Assembly: GCA_964389025.1 (NCBI GenBank)
Contig: CAYMCQ010000092.1
Coordinates: forward strand, 1-14,885
Length of the DNA: 14,885 nucleotides
Source: CAYMCQ01 sp964389025
GTDB taxonomy: Bacteria; Verrucomicrobiota; Verrucomicrobiia; Limisphaerales; CAYMCQ01
Direction of reading: 5' to 3'
Shown here one piece after another: positions 6,021 to 13,465 of this stretch (its first letter is position 1; each line of letters begins with the position of its first letter). The translations under genes were made by a program, and so were the position numbers. The notes below the pieces were generated by a model. It saw only the letters and a program-made list of their open reading frames with translations, was not told the origin of the DNA and did no database searches.

Positions 6021-7088
6021 ATGAGCCAGGTCATCACAGCCAAAGACATCGAAGATTTGATGCGCAAGGGCGGCGACGTGAAATCGCTGCCGGGCGACGC
6101 GATTTTTACGCCATCAGCGCGCGACTTGTTGCGAGAGATTGAAGGCAAAGGCGCTTACAAAATTTCTCCAGCGACGAATAATGGATTAGTTTCTGCCGCG
6201 CCGAAAACAATTACCTCGAAAAGTTCAAAAGCTGAACTCGAAGCGTTTTTCAATTCTTCCTATGCGCATTCGTTGAAGGAACAGATTTGCGACATCGGTC
6301 GTCGTTTGTGGCAGCGCGCCTACGTGGACGGCAACGGCGGCAACATCGCCATCCGCGTCGGCGAAGACGTGGCGCTCTGCACGCCGACGCTTGTGAGCAA
6401 GGGTTTCATGAAACCGGCGGACATGTGCCTCGTGGATTTCGAGGGCAACCAGCTCGCGGGCGAAATGAAGCGGACGAGCGAAATACTGATGCACTTGCAG
6501 ATCATGAAACGCCAGCCGCGCGCGGTGGCGACGTGTCATTGTCATCCGCCGTATTCGACGGGCTTCGCGGTCGCGGGACTGGAGCCGCCGACGTGCATGA
6601 TTCCCGAGTATGAAGTTTTTTCGTCGGTCGCCATCGCGCCGTATCGCACACCCGGCACGCCGGAAATGGGCAAGCTCGTCGCCGACCTCGTGGATAAACA
6701 CAATACGATTCTGATGGCGAACCACGGCGTCGTGACTTGGAGCCACAACAACGTTGAGGACGCGTATTTCAAAATGGAAATTTTGGAGGCGTATTGCCGC
6801 ACGGTTCTCGTGACCGCGCAACTCGGCAAACAGCCGAACACTTTCACGACGACGCAACTTCAGGACTTGTTGAAGATTAAACAGAGCCTCGGGATTCCTG
6901 ATCCACGCTATGGCTTGAAGGAATGCGAACTTTGCGACAATGCGGAATGGCGTCCGGGTGTGCAGTGCGGTTTGCCGGCGGATTCGGTTGGCAGTGGAAG
7001 TCCTGCGAACGTTGACAGCGAGACGGAAGAGGCGGTGCAAAGGATCACCGACTTGCTCATGGAGCGGTTGGCGAAAACGAAATCGTGA
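6021..7088 (+). CDS. Class II (zinc) aldolase, probable fuculose/rhamnulose-1-phosphate aldolase of the BMC
   Basis: A 355-aa AraD/FucA-family aldolase expected to cleave a deoxyketose 1-phosphate to DHAP and lactaldehyde, producing the aldehyde that the BMC contains. The aldolase domain starts near residue 72. It shows GNGGNIAIRV, TPTLVSKGF, E154 in TSEILMH, the zinc ligands H173 and H175 in CHCHPPYSTGF, and H235 in ANHGVVTW. The first 70 residues are an extra segment (VITAKDIEDLMRKGG, IFTPSARDLLREI) resembling N-terminal helices of BMC-associated enzymes. The C-terminus has a Cys-containing stretch (ECELCDNAEW), a Gly/Ser/Pro linker and a final amphipathic helix (ETEEAVQRITDLLMERLAK). Both ends may target the enzyme to the lumen. 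Family is firm; the exact sugar is inferred from PVM operons. Confidence 0.9.
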   Translation: MSQVITAKDIEDLMRKGGDVKSLPGDAIFTPSARDLLREIEGKGAYKISPATNNGLVSAAPKTITSKSSKAELEAFFNSSYAHSLKEQICDIGRRLWQRAYVDGNGGNIAIRVGEDVALCTPTLVSKGFMKPADMCLVDFEGNQLAGEMKRTSEILMHLQIMKRQPRAVATCHCHPPYSTGFAVAGLEPPTCMIPEYEVFSSVAIAPYRTPGTPEMGKLVADLVDKHNTILMANHGVVTWSHNNVEDAYFKMEILEAYCRTVLVTAQLGKQPNTFTTTQLQDLLKIKQSLGIPDPRYGLKECELCDNAEWRPGVQCGLPADSVGSGSPANVDSETEEAVQRITDLLMERLAKTKS

Positions 7089-7111
7089 ATTGAGTCTCAA
7101 AAAATAATTCC

Positions 7112-8038
7112 ATGAAAGTTTCCATCATCGGCGGCGGCGGACGGGTCGGGTCGAATGCGGCGTTCGCGTTGCAATGCGGCGGGCTTGTCCACGAGATCCA
7201 ATTGATTGACGCAAACAAGGACGCGGCTGAAGGCGAGGCGCTGGATTTGATGCACGGCTCGGCGTTTTGCGGCGACCAGAAAATTTACGCTGGCGATTAC
7301 TCGCGCGCTGCTGACTCCGATATTTTTCTCATCACTGCCGGACTTCGCCGCAAGCCGGACGAATCGCGGCTCGAACTCATCAGCCGCAACGTCACGCTGT
7401 TCGTTCAAATTCTCGACAGCATGAAATCGGTGGGGATGAAAAAGGACGCGCACGTTTTTGTCGTGTCGAATCCGGTGGACATCCTCACACATCTCGCTGT
7501 CGAGCGACTTGGTTTGCCGTGGCAACAAGTCTATGGCCTTGGCACGATGCTCGACACGTCGCGCTTCTGCTCGTTGATTGCAGACGAGTTGAAACTCGCG
7601 CCGACGCAAGTCCGCGCGCTGATGCTTGGTGAGCACGGCGATTCAATGGTGCCGATCTGGTCATCGGCGACGGTGGGTGGTTTGCCGCTGACCGGCTTGC
7701 CGGAATGTTCACCCGGATTTCAAAACTCTGTGGCCGAGCGCGTGCGAAACAGCGGCGCGGAAGTGATCAAGAAAAAGGGCGGCGCGGGTCTGGCCGTCGG
7801 CGTGACAATCCGCGAAGTGATTCACGCCGTGCTGCTGAACAAGGAATGTTTGCTTCCGGTGTCATCGCCGGTGCAAGGCGCGTATGACATTCGAGGAATT
7901 TGTTTGAGCGTGCCAAGCGTCGTCGGTCGCGGCGGTGTTTTGAAACACCTCGAGTTGAAGTTGTGGCCCAAAGAATTGACCGGGCTGCAAAATTCCGCCC
8001 GTGCGCTGAAAGAAACGCTGGCGAAAGTGAAGATTTGA
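7112..8038 (+). CDS. Lactate/malate dehydrogenase family NAD-dependent 2-hydroxyacid dehydrogenase
   Basis: A 308-aa LDH/MDH-family enzyme that could re-oxidise the NADH made by the aldehyde dehydrogenase within the BMC. It has the Rossmann motif GGGGRVG (residues 7-13), D33 for NAD preference, the N120-P121 pair in VVSNPVD, the catalytic dyad D148 (LDTSRF) and H175 (GEHGDS), and the carboxylate-binding arginines R86 and R151. At the specificity position (Q102 in classical LDH, R in MDH), AGLRRKP places R80, the malate/oxaloacetate type. The gene starts 23 nt after the aldolase, without a clear ribosome binding site, and is followed after 1 nt by the next gene. Family is certain; malate versus lactate use is not. 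Confidence 0.9.
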   Translation: MKVSIIGGGGRVGSNAAFALQCGGLVHEIQLIDANKDAAEGEALDLMHGSAFCGDQKIYAGDYSRAADSDIFLITAGLRRKPDESRLELISRNVTLFVQILDSMKSVGMKKDAHVFVVSNPVDILTHLAVERLGLPWQQVYGLGTMLDTSRFCSLIADELKLAPTQVRALMLGEHGDSMVPIWSSATVGGLPLTGLPECSPGFQNSVAERVRNSGAEVIKKKGGAGLAVGVTIREVIHAVLLNKECLLPVSSPVQGAYDIRGICLSVPSVVGRGGVLKHLELKLWPKELTGLQNSARALKETLAKVKI

Positions 8039-8039
8039 A

Positions 8040-9296
8040 ATGCAGAAGTCGCTCGACGCCAAGTTAGCGGAGATAAAAGCCAATCCATCTTCGCGCGCGT
8101 TTATCATCGCGGATGCGAAGGATGCGGACATGGCGTTTGGTGTCCGCGCGCCCGGGCCGCGCTCATATCTTTCGACACGCGGCGAACGACCAGCAAAATT
8201 TTCTCCCGAAGTTTGGACGCGCGAGGAATTTGGTTACCGAAACCTGCCGGAGTTTCTCGACATCATTCGTGAAGTCACGAAACAGGGGCTTGTGGACATC
8301 ATGCTCATGTCCGCCTATGTCACGGAGCAGCTTGCGATCAAGGAAGGTTTGTTCCGCAATTCACACGTCACGCCCGCCGCGCGCGCGAACGACACTACGG
8401 ATGTCTGGGCAATCCGCCACGGCTGTTACACGAAGGAACCGGCGCAGCCGTTTCGCACGGCGAGCATTGACCACATCCAGTGCGGCAAAATCGAATGCGA
8501 GCGTGACGGCGCGGGATTTCCCGGCGCGAATCTTGGTTTGTATTCTGTCACGTTTGTCAACGATCTGGAGCAGGACAAGGCTACGCTCGCGGCGTTCAAG
8601 GAATTTCGCGAGGAGGCGGAGCGGAAAAAGTTTCGATACTTCCTCGAAGTATTCAATCCGAATGTGGACAGCGGCGTGCCGCCGGAAAAACTCGGCGAGT
8701 TCATCAATGACAACATCATTCGCGCTCTTGCCGGTGTGCCGGAATCAGCACGTCCGTTGTTTCTGAAAATTGTTTATCACGGCCCGCGCTCGCTGGAAGA
8801 ACTGGCGCAATATGATCCGAATCTTGTCGTGGGAATTCTCGGCGGCAGCGCCGGGACAACTTACGATGCCTTCAAGTTGATTCACGACGCGCAGAAATAC
8901 GGCGCGCGCGTGGCGCTGTTCGGCCGGAAGATCAACAATGCGGAGCATCAACTCGCGTTCATCGAAATGTTGCGGCTCATCACGGATGGACGGATTTCTC
9001 CCGAGGAAGCCGTGCGCGCGTATCACGGAATTTTGCAGGGGAAAAAGATCAAACCCAAGCTGTCGTTGGAGCAGGACCTTCAACCGACTGGCCAGGCGAT
9101 GAGTTATTCCGGCGGCGGTTCACGCGCGACGGTTGCAATCCATGCCAATCCGCTGTCGAAATCGTCGTCGCGTGTCCCGGAAAGTGCTGGCGCGAACTGG
9201 CCTGTGCTTGGGAACGGCTCGCCGGATTTTGACCGGATGAACGCGATTCAACGCCGCGCCTACGACAAGTTTCGGTTGACGCGGAAGTTTGGCTGA
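8040..9296 (+). CDS. BMC operon protein of unknown function, probable TIM-barrel/aldolase-like
   Basis: A 418-aa soluble protein whose precise family I do not recognise. A gene of this kind accompanies PVM-type BMC operons as a conserved hypothetical. Residues about 70-340 alternate strands and helices as in a TIM barrel: VDIMLMSA (85-92), FRYFLEVFNPNVDSG (198-212), FLKIVYHGPRSLEEL (241-255, with K243 at a strand end), VVGILGGSAGTTYDAF (263-278) and VALFGRKIN (291-299). The last pieces resemble phosphate-binding turns of class I aldolases of the LacD/DeoC kind, but I cannot prove catalysis. A Ser/Gly/Pro-rich linker (about 352-396) leads to a C-terminal amphipathic helix (FDRMNAIQRRAYDKFRLTRK) that could be an encapsulation peptide. 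It begins 1 nt after the LDH/MDH stop, so the two are translationally linked. Confidence 0.75.
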   Translation: MQKSLDAKLAEIKANPSSRAFIIADAKDADMAFGVRAPGPRSYLSTRGERPAKFSPEVWTREEFGYRNLPEFLDIIREVTKQGLVDIMLMSAYVTEQLAIKEGLFRNSHVTPAARANDTTDVWAIRHGCYTKEPAQPFRTASIDHIQCGKIECERDGAGFPGANLGLYSVTFVNDLEQDKATLAAFKEFREEAERKKFRYFLEVFNPNVDSGVPPEKLGEFINDNIIRALAGVPESARPLFLKIVYHGPRSLEELAQYDPNLVVGILGGSAGTTYDAFKLIHDAQKYGARVALFGRKINNAEHQLAFIEMLRLITDGRISPEEAVRAYHGILQGKKIKPKLSLEQDLQPTGQAMSYSGGGSRATVAIHANPLSKSSSRVPESAGANWPVLGNGSPDFDRMNAIQRRAYDKFRLTRKFG

Positions 9297-9469
9297 GCAG
9301 GATTTTCTTCGACGTTTGTTTCGGGAAGGGCATTTGCGGGCATAAAAGCTGCATCTTTTGCCTTTAATTGCTCGCAAACACGGCAAATTTTGATGGCTTG
9401 AACGCCCTTCTTGCGTTGAAGGGGCGCGCCGTTGCTTGCAACAAGACTGGATCGAACCGAACCACTGTG

Positions 9470-10570
9470 ATGAAAAAAATCCTGGTCATTGACGACGAAG
9501 AATGGCTGCGCGAAATGGTCCACATGGCGTTGCAGCAAAAAGGGTATGATGTCGTCGAGGCGCCGAACGGCAGCACGGGCATTGACCTCGCGAGAAAGGA
9601 ATTGCCCGACCTCGTGCTTTGCGACGTGAACATGGAAAAGGTGGACGGCTACCTGACGCTTTCTTCTCTCCGCAATGAACCGACGACGGCTTCCATCCCG
9701 TTCATCTTGATGACGGGTCTTGCCGACAACGCCGGGATGCGTCACGGAATGGAACTTGGCGCGGATGATTACCTGCCGAAGCCGTTCACGATTGACAATC
9801 TTTACGCCGCCGTCGAAGCGCGGTTGAAAAAAGCGCAGGCGCTTCGCGAAGACGCGGAACGGAAATTGTCCGACCTTCGCGACAGCATCAGCATGGCGCT
9901 GCCGCATGAGTTGCGCACGCCGCTCAACGGCGTCATCGCCTACGGAGAAATTTTGACGAGCGACGCGGCCTCTTTGCAGCCCGCGGAGATTGCCGAGATG
10001 GGGCAGGTGATCCGCGACTCTGGAACGCGGCTGCACCGGCTCGTGGAAAATTTTCTCATCTTCGCCCAACTGGAATTGTTCAACGCCGACTCTCAAAAAG
10101 TCAGCGCGCTCCGAAAAAAGCAGACTCCCAATCCGGCGGAGGTCGTTGAAAAAGCGGCGCGTCATCAGGCCGGGTCACTCAAGCGCGGCGGAGATTTGAC
10201 TTTTGAACTGGCGAACGCGCCCGTCGCGATTTCCGAAGAGTATCTTGCCAAGATTGTCGAAGAGTTGGTTGGCAACGCTTTGAAATTTTCCGAGCCGGGA
10301 AGGAAAATTTCCGTCACGGTCGCCGACACGATGAACGGCGTCGCGATTTCCGTGACGGACGGAGGTCGCGGTTTTTCCACCGAGCAGATCACCAAAGTCG
10401 GTGCCTACATGCAGTTCGACCGGAAGATGCACGAGCAACAAGGGCTTGGACTGGGTCTGACGATTGTGAAGCGGCTCGCCGAGTTGCACGGCGGAAAGAT
10501 GAACATCCAAAGCGAGCGCGGTTCCTCCACAACCGTCAGCGTCAAACTTCCGCACGCGGGACGGGCGTAA
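9470..10570 (+). CDS. Receiver-histidine kinase two-component protein
   Basis: A 366-aa soluble protein with an N-terminal receiver domain joined to a histidine kinase core. The receiver shows the acidic pair D8-D9, phosphoacceptor D52 in LCDVNM, T82 and K104 in LPKPF. A coiled-coil linker (about 110-138) leads to the dimerisation helix with H146 in MALPHELRTPLNG. The ATPase domain has the N box EELVGNALKFSEPG, DGGRGF (G1) and GLGLGLTIVKRL (G2). No membrane segment or DNA-binding domain is seen. The start MKKILVIDDEE at 9470 is chosen over the in-frame 9368, whose first 34 codons do not look like a receiver domain. It lies 173 nt after the BMC operon on the same strand; control of the operon is possible but not shown. 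Confidence 0.92.
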   Translation: MKKILVIDDEEWLREMVHMALQQKGYDVVEAPNGSTGIDLARKELPDLVLCDVNMEKVDGYLTLSSLRNEPTTASIPFILMTGLADNAGMRHGMELGADDYLPKPFTIDNLYAAVEARLKKAQALREDAERKLSDLRDSISMALPHELRTPLNGVIAYGEILTSDAASLQPAEIAEMGQVIRDSGTRLHRLVENFLIFAQLELFNADSQKVSALRKKQTPNPAEVVEKAARHQAGSLKRGGDLTFELANAPVAISEEYLAKIVEELVGNALKFSEPGRKISVTVADTMNGVAISVTDGGRGFSTEQITKVGAYMQFDRKMHEQQGLGLGLTIVKRLAELHGGKMNIQSERGSSTTVSVKLPHAGRA

Positions 10571-10581
10571 GTTTTTTTAGA

Positions 10582-10603
10582 GCGCCGGTTTCCCACCCGG
10601 CGC
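10582..10603. repeat. GC-rich hairpin between the kinase and YggT genes
   Basis: gcgccgg (10582-10588) and ccggcgc (10597-10603) form a 7-bp stem with an 8-nt loop. The gap lies between two convergent genes, so a terminator would be expected. The T-run (10572-10578) precedes the stem on the + strand and becomes an A-run after it on the - strand, so a canonical intrinsic terminator is not supported. A second GC-rich patch with inverted symmetry (ccggggtcggaggccggcgc) follows at about 10624. Confidence 0.5.
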
Positions 10604-10675
10604 GAACGGAGAAAAATCAACTCGCCGGGGTCGGAGGCCGGCGCCCCTGTCCGGAGGTATCAGTTGGCGATGACT

Positions 10676-11527
10676 CTAACCGAAAATCTTCGTCAGGATT
10701 TTTGCGCAGAATTTCACTTGATGGAGGCGCGACGCGGTTTCTGCAATCAGAAACACCACGGCAATTCCCACCAGCGGGGCGAAATCCACACGGCCATAGC
10801 GCAGCGGCAGTCGCCGCAGCGGCGCGAGGAATTTGCGCGAGGTGACGTTGACGTAATTCCAGACCGGATGATTCCCGAGATAGACGTAGCTGTTGAGCAG
10901 ATAAAAAAACAGGAACGTCGCGATGATGTAGCGCCACGCCAGATACGCGCTCGCGCCAACCAGCCACGCCTGCCAATAAACCTGCGTGGCTGTTTTGGGC
11001 GGCGAGACGCTCTGGATCCAGAGCAGCGCAGGATGCAACGCCCACCAAGCCAGCCCGCCAAAAATCATCGGCAAAAATATTTTCGCGAACTGCGGCAATT
11101 TTTCGCACCAGCCGAGATGCAGGCGAACGAGCTTGTGCAACGGCTCGGCGTCGGACAAATCGCGGTTCACAATCGAGAGCAGCAGCAGCGACAAATAAAA
11201 AATAGCCAGCGTTTGCAGGAAGCCGACCAAGGAAAATAAGAGCATGGGACTGAGAAAAACCTTTTTGAAAAACACGGTGGTTATGACCAGCGAAATCTGC
11301 GGCTGCCAGTCCGCTACTGAGCCGACCTGCCAGTAGATCACCGCCCGGAAAATCAAAAGCGCGAGCAACGCCAGCAAGAATTTCCAGCGGTGGGAGGCAG
11401 AAGTTCCGACTTTTTTCAGCGTGCCTGCGAGGGAATAGGGCAAGGCAACCGCGCCGGTTCGCACCGAAAGCCAGTTCAGCCAGAGCAGCAGCGCGGCGAG
11501 GTTCAGGATGAAATCAATCAGGCCCAT
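10676..11527 (-). CDS. YggT-family integral membrane protein
   Basis: A 283-aa protein with about six hydrophobic segments: near residues 3-20, 48-66, 85-118, 150-172, 184-214 and 249-264. The C-terminal half ends in the YggT signature, with a YLGNHPVWNYVNVTSRKFLA run, then PLRRLPLRYGRVDFAPLVGI, which matches the P-[IL]-R...GG-hD-hSPhh pattern of the family. The N-terminal half looks like a second, more diverged YggT repeat, so this is probably the two-repeat form. YggT proteins are poorly understood inner-membrane proteins linked in some bacteria to osmotic stress or division; no role can be read from the context here. The gene lies downstream of sucD on the same strand. Confidence 0.8.
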   Translation of the reverse strand: MGLIDFILNLAALLLWLNWLSVRTGAVALPYSLAGTLKKVGTSASHRWKFLLALLALLIFRAVIYWQVGSVADWQPQISLVITTVFFKKVFLSPMLLFSLVGFLQTLAIFYLSLLLLSIVNRDLSDAEPLHKLVRLHLGWCEKLPQFAKIFLPMIFGGLAWWALHPALLWIQSVSPPKTATQVYWQAWLVGASAYLAWRYIIATFLFFYLLNSYVYLGNHPVWNYVNVTSRKFLAPLRRLPLRYGRVDFAPLVGIAVVFLIAETASRLHQVKFCAKILTKIFG

Positions 11528-11528
11528 G

Positions 11529-11594
11529 CGAATTTCAAATTACGAATTTAGAATGTCGAATCATTCAAAATTCGCAACTCGTCATTCGTAATTT
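11529..11594. repeat. AAATTACGAAT inverted repeat between sucD and the YggT gene
   Basis: aaattacgaat (11537-11547) is exactly complementary to attcgtaattt (11584-11594), and gcgaattt (11528-11535) pairs with aaattcgc (11568-11575). It is AT-rich, fills the whole gap between the sucD stop and the YggT start, and shares TTACGA-type units with the tandem repeat upstream of sucD. It is probably a dispersed intergenic repeat. Confidence 0.7.
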
Positions 11595-11596
11595 CC

Positions 11597-12496
11597 TCAG
11601 ATCATCTTGAGCAGCGTGTCGGCCATTTCGCTGGGCGTGGTTGCCACGCCGATACCCGCGTCCTTGAACGCCGCAATTTTTGCGGCCGCAGTCCCTTTTC
11701 CGCCGCTGACGATTGCTCCCGCGTGGCCCATCCGGCGTCCCGGCGGCGCAGTCGCGCCAGCGATGAAACCTGCGACGGGCTTTTTGCAATTTGCTTTGAT
11801 CCACTCCGCTGCTTCTTCCTCCGCGCTGCCGCCGATTTCGCCAATCATGATGATGCCGGTCGTTTCGGGGTCGGCGTTGAAAAGCTTAATGACATCGAGA
11901 TGCGAGGTTCCGTTCACCGGATCGCCGCCGATTCCGATGCAGGTGCTTTGCCCGACGCCGCGCGATGTGAGTTGCCAGACCGCTTCGTAAGTCAACGTGC
12001 CACTGCGCGAGACGACACCGATGTTTCCTTTTTTGTGAATGTAGCCGGGTGAAATGCCGATGCGGCAGCCGCCGTGCGAATCTTTTCCTTCGCCGGGCGT
12101 GACAATGCCGGGACAGTTCGGGCCGATGAGCCGCGTCTTTTTTCCTTCCATCGCGCGCTTCACCTTCACCATATCGTTGACCGGAATGCCTTCGGTGATG
12201 GCAACGACCAGATCAATTCCAGCGTCTACGCCTTCAAGAATCGCATCGGCGGCGAAGGGTGGGGGAACAAAAACTGCGGAAGCCGTCGCGCCGGTTTGTT
12301 TCATCGCGTCGGCGACGGTGTCGAAAATGGGAACACGTTTTCCGCGATGCTCGAAAACCTGCCCGCCCTTTCCTGGCGTGACGCCTGCGACGATTTGCGA
12401 GCCGTAATCAATTGAGAGTTGTGTGTGCCGCGCGCCGAAGCTGCCGGTGATTCCCTGGACAAGGACTTTTGTTTGTGATGTGACGAGAATGGCCAT
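11597..12496 (-). CDS. sucD: Succinyl-CoA synthetase (succinate-CoA ligase) alpha subunit
   Basis: A 299-aa alpha subunit of the TCA-cycle enzyme that converts succinyl-CoA to succinate with ADP or GDP phosphorylation. It shows the CoA-binding N-terminal domain (VQGITGSFGARHTQ, GVTPGKGG), GPNCPGIVTPGE, RSGTLTYEAVWQLTSRG, GIGGDPVNGTSHLDV and the phosphorylated histidine near residue 258 in GHAGAIVSGGKGTA. The length is normal for the family. The beta-subunit gene is on the same strand but about 2 kb upstream. It is separated from sucD by a VOC-fold gene and toxin-antitoxin genes, where sucC and sucD are usually adjacent. The leader has no Shine-Dalgarno sequence and instead ends in four tandem CGTAAAT units. 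Confidence 0.97.
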   Translation of the reverse strand: MAILVTSQTKVLVQGITGSFGARHTQLSIDYGSQIVAGVTPGKGGQVFEHRGKRVPIFDTVADAMKQTGATASAVFVPPPFAADAILEGVDAGIDLVVAITEGIPVNDMVKVKRAMEGKKTRLIGPNCPGIVTPGEGKDSHGGCRIGISPGYIHKKGNIGVVSRSGTLTYEAVWQLTSRGVGQSTCIGIGGDPVNGTSHLDVIKLFNADPETTGIIMIGEIGGSAEEEAAEWIKANCKKPVAGFIAGATAPPGRRMGHAGAIVSGGKGTAAAKIAAFKDAGIGVATTPSEMADTLLKMI

Positions 12497-12503
12497 TTGG
12501 AGA

Positions 12504-12531
12504 ATTTACGATTTACGATTTACGATTTACG
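12504..12531 (-). repeat. Four tandem 7-nt repeats just upstream of sucD
   Basis: The unit atttacg (CGTAAAT on the coding strand) occurs four times in direct contact, ending 7 nt before the sucD ATG. This is where a ribosome binding site would be expected, and none is visible. Related TTACGA units occur downstream of sucD. A change in copy number would alter the leader without affecting the reading frame. Confidence 0.9.
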
Positions 12532-12537
12532 AGTCAG

Positions 12538-12912
12538 TCAACGACCCGGATTGCGTTTGTGAATGCAAATAGAATTGCCGTCCGGATCAAAAATCATCGC
12601 CATCCGGCAGCCGGGGCAATCCATCGGCTCCATGCGGAACTTCACGGACTTGTCGCGCAGTTGTTTTATGGCCGCGTCGAAATCCTCGACTTCCAGCGCG
12701 GCGGAGCAGCCGTCGGGACTCGGTTTGAACATTCCGGGCGCGCAGCCGATGGCCAGCGCATACGGGCCGAATTCGTATTCGACCCACTGGCTGTGTCCAG
12801 AATCCGTGACGGTTGTGGGCTTCAAGTTCAACACGCCCTCGTAAAAATCACGCGCGCGTTTCATGTCCGTGACGGCGTAACAACAAAATGCGAGTTCGAT
12901 GACTTTGAGCAT
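12538..12912 (-). CDS. VOC-superfamily (glyoxalase/bleomycin-resistance fold) protein
   Basis: A 124-aa protein of the vicinal oxygen chelate fold. Evidence: the opening VIELAFCCYAVTDMKRARDF with FYEGVLNLKPT, then WVEYEFGPYALAIG, the second module's ALEVEDFDAAIKQLRDK, and the ending MIFDPDGNSICIHKRNP. These are the usual strand and FDPDGN landmarks of single-domain VOC proteins. The substrate cannot be read from the sequence. It sits 41 nt upstream of sucD on the same strand. The duplicated fragment at 13466-13606 shows that this gene once started 4 nt after the sucC stop, so it probably belongs to an ancestral sucC-VOC-sucD unit. Confidence 0.88.
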   Translation of the reverse strand: MLKVIELAFCCYAVTDMKRARDFYEGVLNLKPTTVTDSGHSQWVEYEFGPYALAIGCAPGMFKPSPDGCSAALEVEDFDAAIKQLRDKSVKFRMEPMDCPGCRMAMIFDPDGNSICIHKRNPGR

Positions 12913-13012
12913 AATCAGAGCGGAGAGTTAAATTTCAATCGCGGCGAAACTCAACTCTTTTCCGAATCAGCCGCTTTACGTCCGGCGCGGAATCGGCTAG
13001 TTTGACTCCGCG

Positions 13013-13231
13013 ATGATTGTTCCGATTTCCAAAGTGCAACTCCGGCAGGATGAAGACGGCGTGTGGATTGCCAAATCATCCCTGCTGCCCGGCTGCCACG
13101 CGCACGGACGCGACCGAGGCGAAGCTACGCTGCGATTTCAGCAGGCTGCGAAAGACCACCTCGAAGCATTGCTTGATACCGGACGTCCGATTCCCGAAGC
13201 CTTCCGCGATAAATTCGTCCTCGCCGCCTGA
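13013..13231 (+). CDS. hicB: HicB-like antitoxin, short form
   Basis: A 72-aa protein resembling the partial RNase-H-like HicB domain: VQLRQDEDGVWIAKSSLLPG, then CHAHGRDRGEATLRFQQAAKDHLEALL. The W-x-A-x-x-x-x-LPGC-x-x-x-G core is typical of HicB antitoxins. It would bind and neutralise the HicA RNA-targeting toxin encoded 2 nt downstream. It ends soon after the HicB domain, so the C-terminal DNA-binding domain often found in HicB is absent. The hicB-hicA order is the reverse of E. coli hicAB. It is the first gene of the only + strand pair in the 10676-14885 region, pointing against its neighbours. Confidence 0.8.
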   Translation: MIVPISKVQLRQDEDGVWIAKSSLLPGCHAHGRDRGEATLRFQQAAKDHLEALLDTGRPIPEAFRDKFVLAA

Positions 13232-13233
13232 CC

Positions 13234-13464
13234 GTGGGCAAATATCCCTCATGGAATTGCCGACAGCTTGAACGCCGCCTTCGCGAAATCGGCTGCGAAC
13301 TGCTCCGCACCGCCGGCAGCCACCGGCACTATTCAAATCCCTTTCGACCCGACCGGCTCATCACCTTCGCGTGGCATCCGGGCGACGTGCCGCGCGGCAT
13401 CGTTGCCGACATCGTGGAAGACCTCGGCATCAGCCGCGACGATTTTTACTTCAAGAAGTTTTGA
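13234..13464 (+). CDS. hicA: HicA-like mRNA-targeting toxin
   Basis: A 76-aa HicA-family protein with a small double-stranded-RNA-binding-like fold that acts as a translation-independent mRNA interferase. It shows the KYPSWNCRQLERRLREIGC helix, the family signature GSHRHY with the predicted catalytic H30, then PFRPDRLITFAWHPGDVPRG and the IVADIVEDLGISRDDF helix. The start is GTG at 13234, 2 nt after the hicB stop, giving translational coupling. The stop is 1-2 nt before a duplicated fragment of the VOC gene, so this module marks one edge of an insertion. Confidence 0.85.
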   Translation: MGKYPSWNCRQLERRLREIGCELLRTAGSHRHYSNPFRPDRLITFAWHPGDVPRGIVADIVEDLGISRDDFYFKKF

Positions 13465-13465
13465 A

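Noticed and set aside
9297..9469. In-frame upstream start (9368) for the receiver-kinase
   Set aside because: The 34 extra residues have no receiver-domain character; MKKILVIDDEE is the standard family start.
9260..10165. 301-codon open frame on the - strand across the BMC/histidine-kinase boundary
   Set aside because: It is antisense to the receiver-kinase, whose motifs are complete; composition is that of a shadow frame.
10572..10603. Possible intrinsic terminator between the convergent kinase and YggT genes
   Set aside because: The T-run is on the wrong side of the stem for the + strand and reads as an A-run on the - strand.
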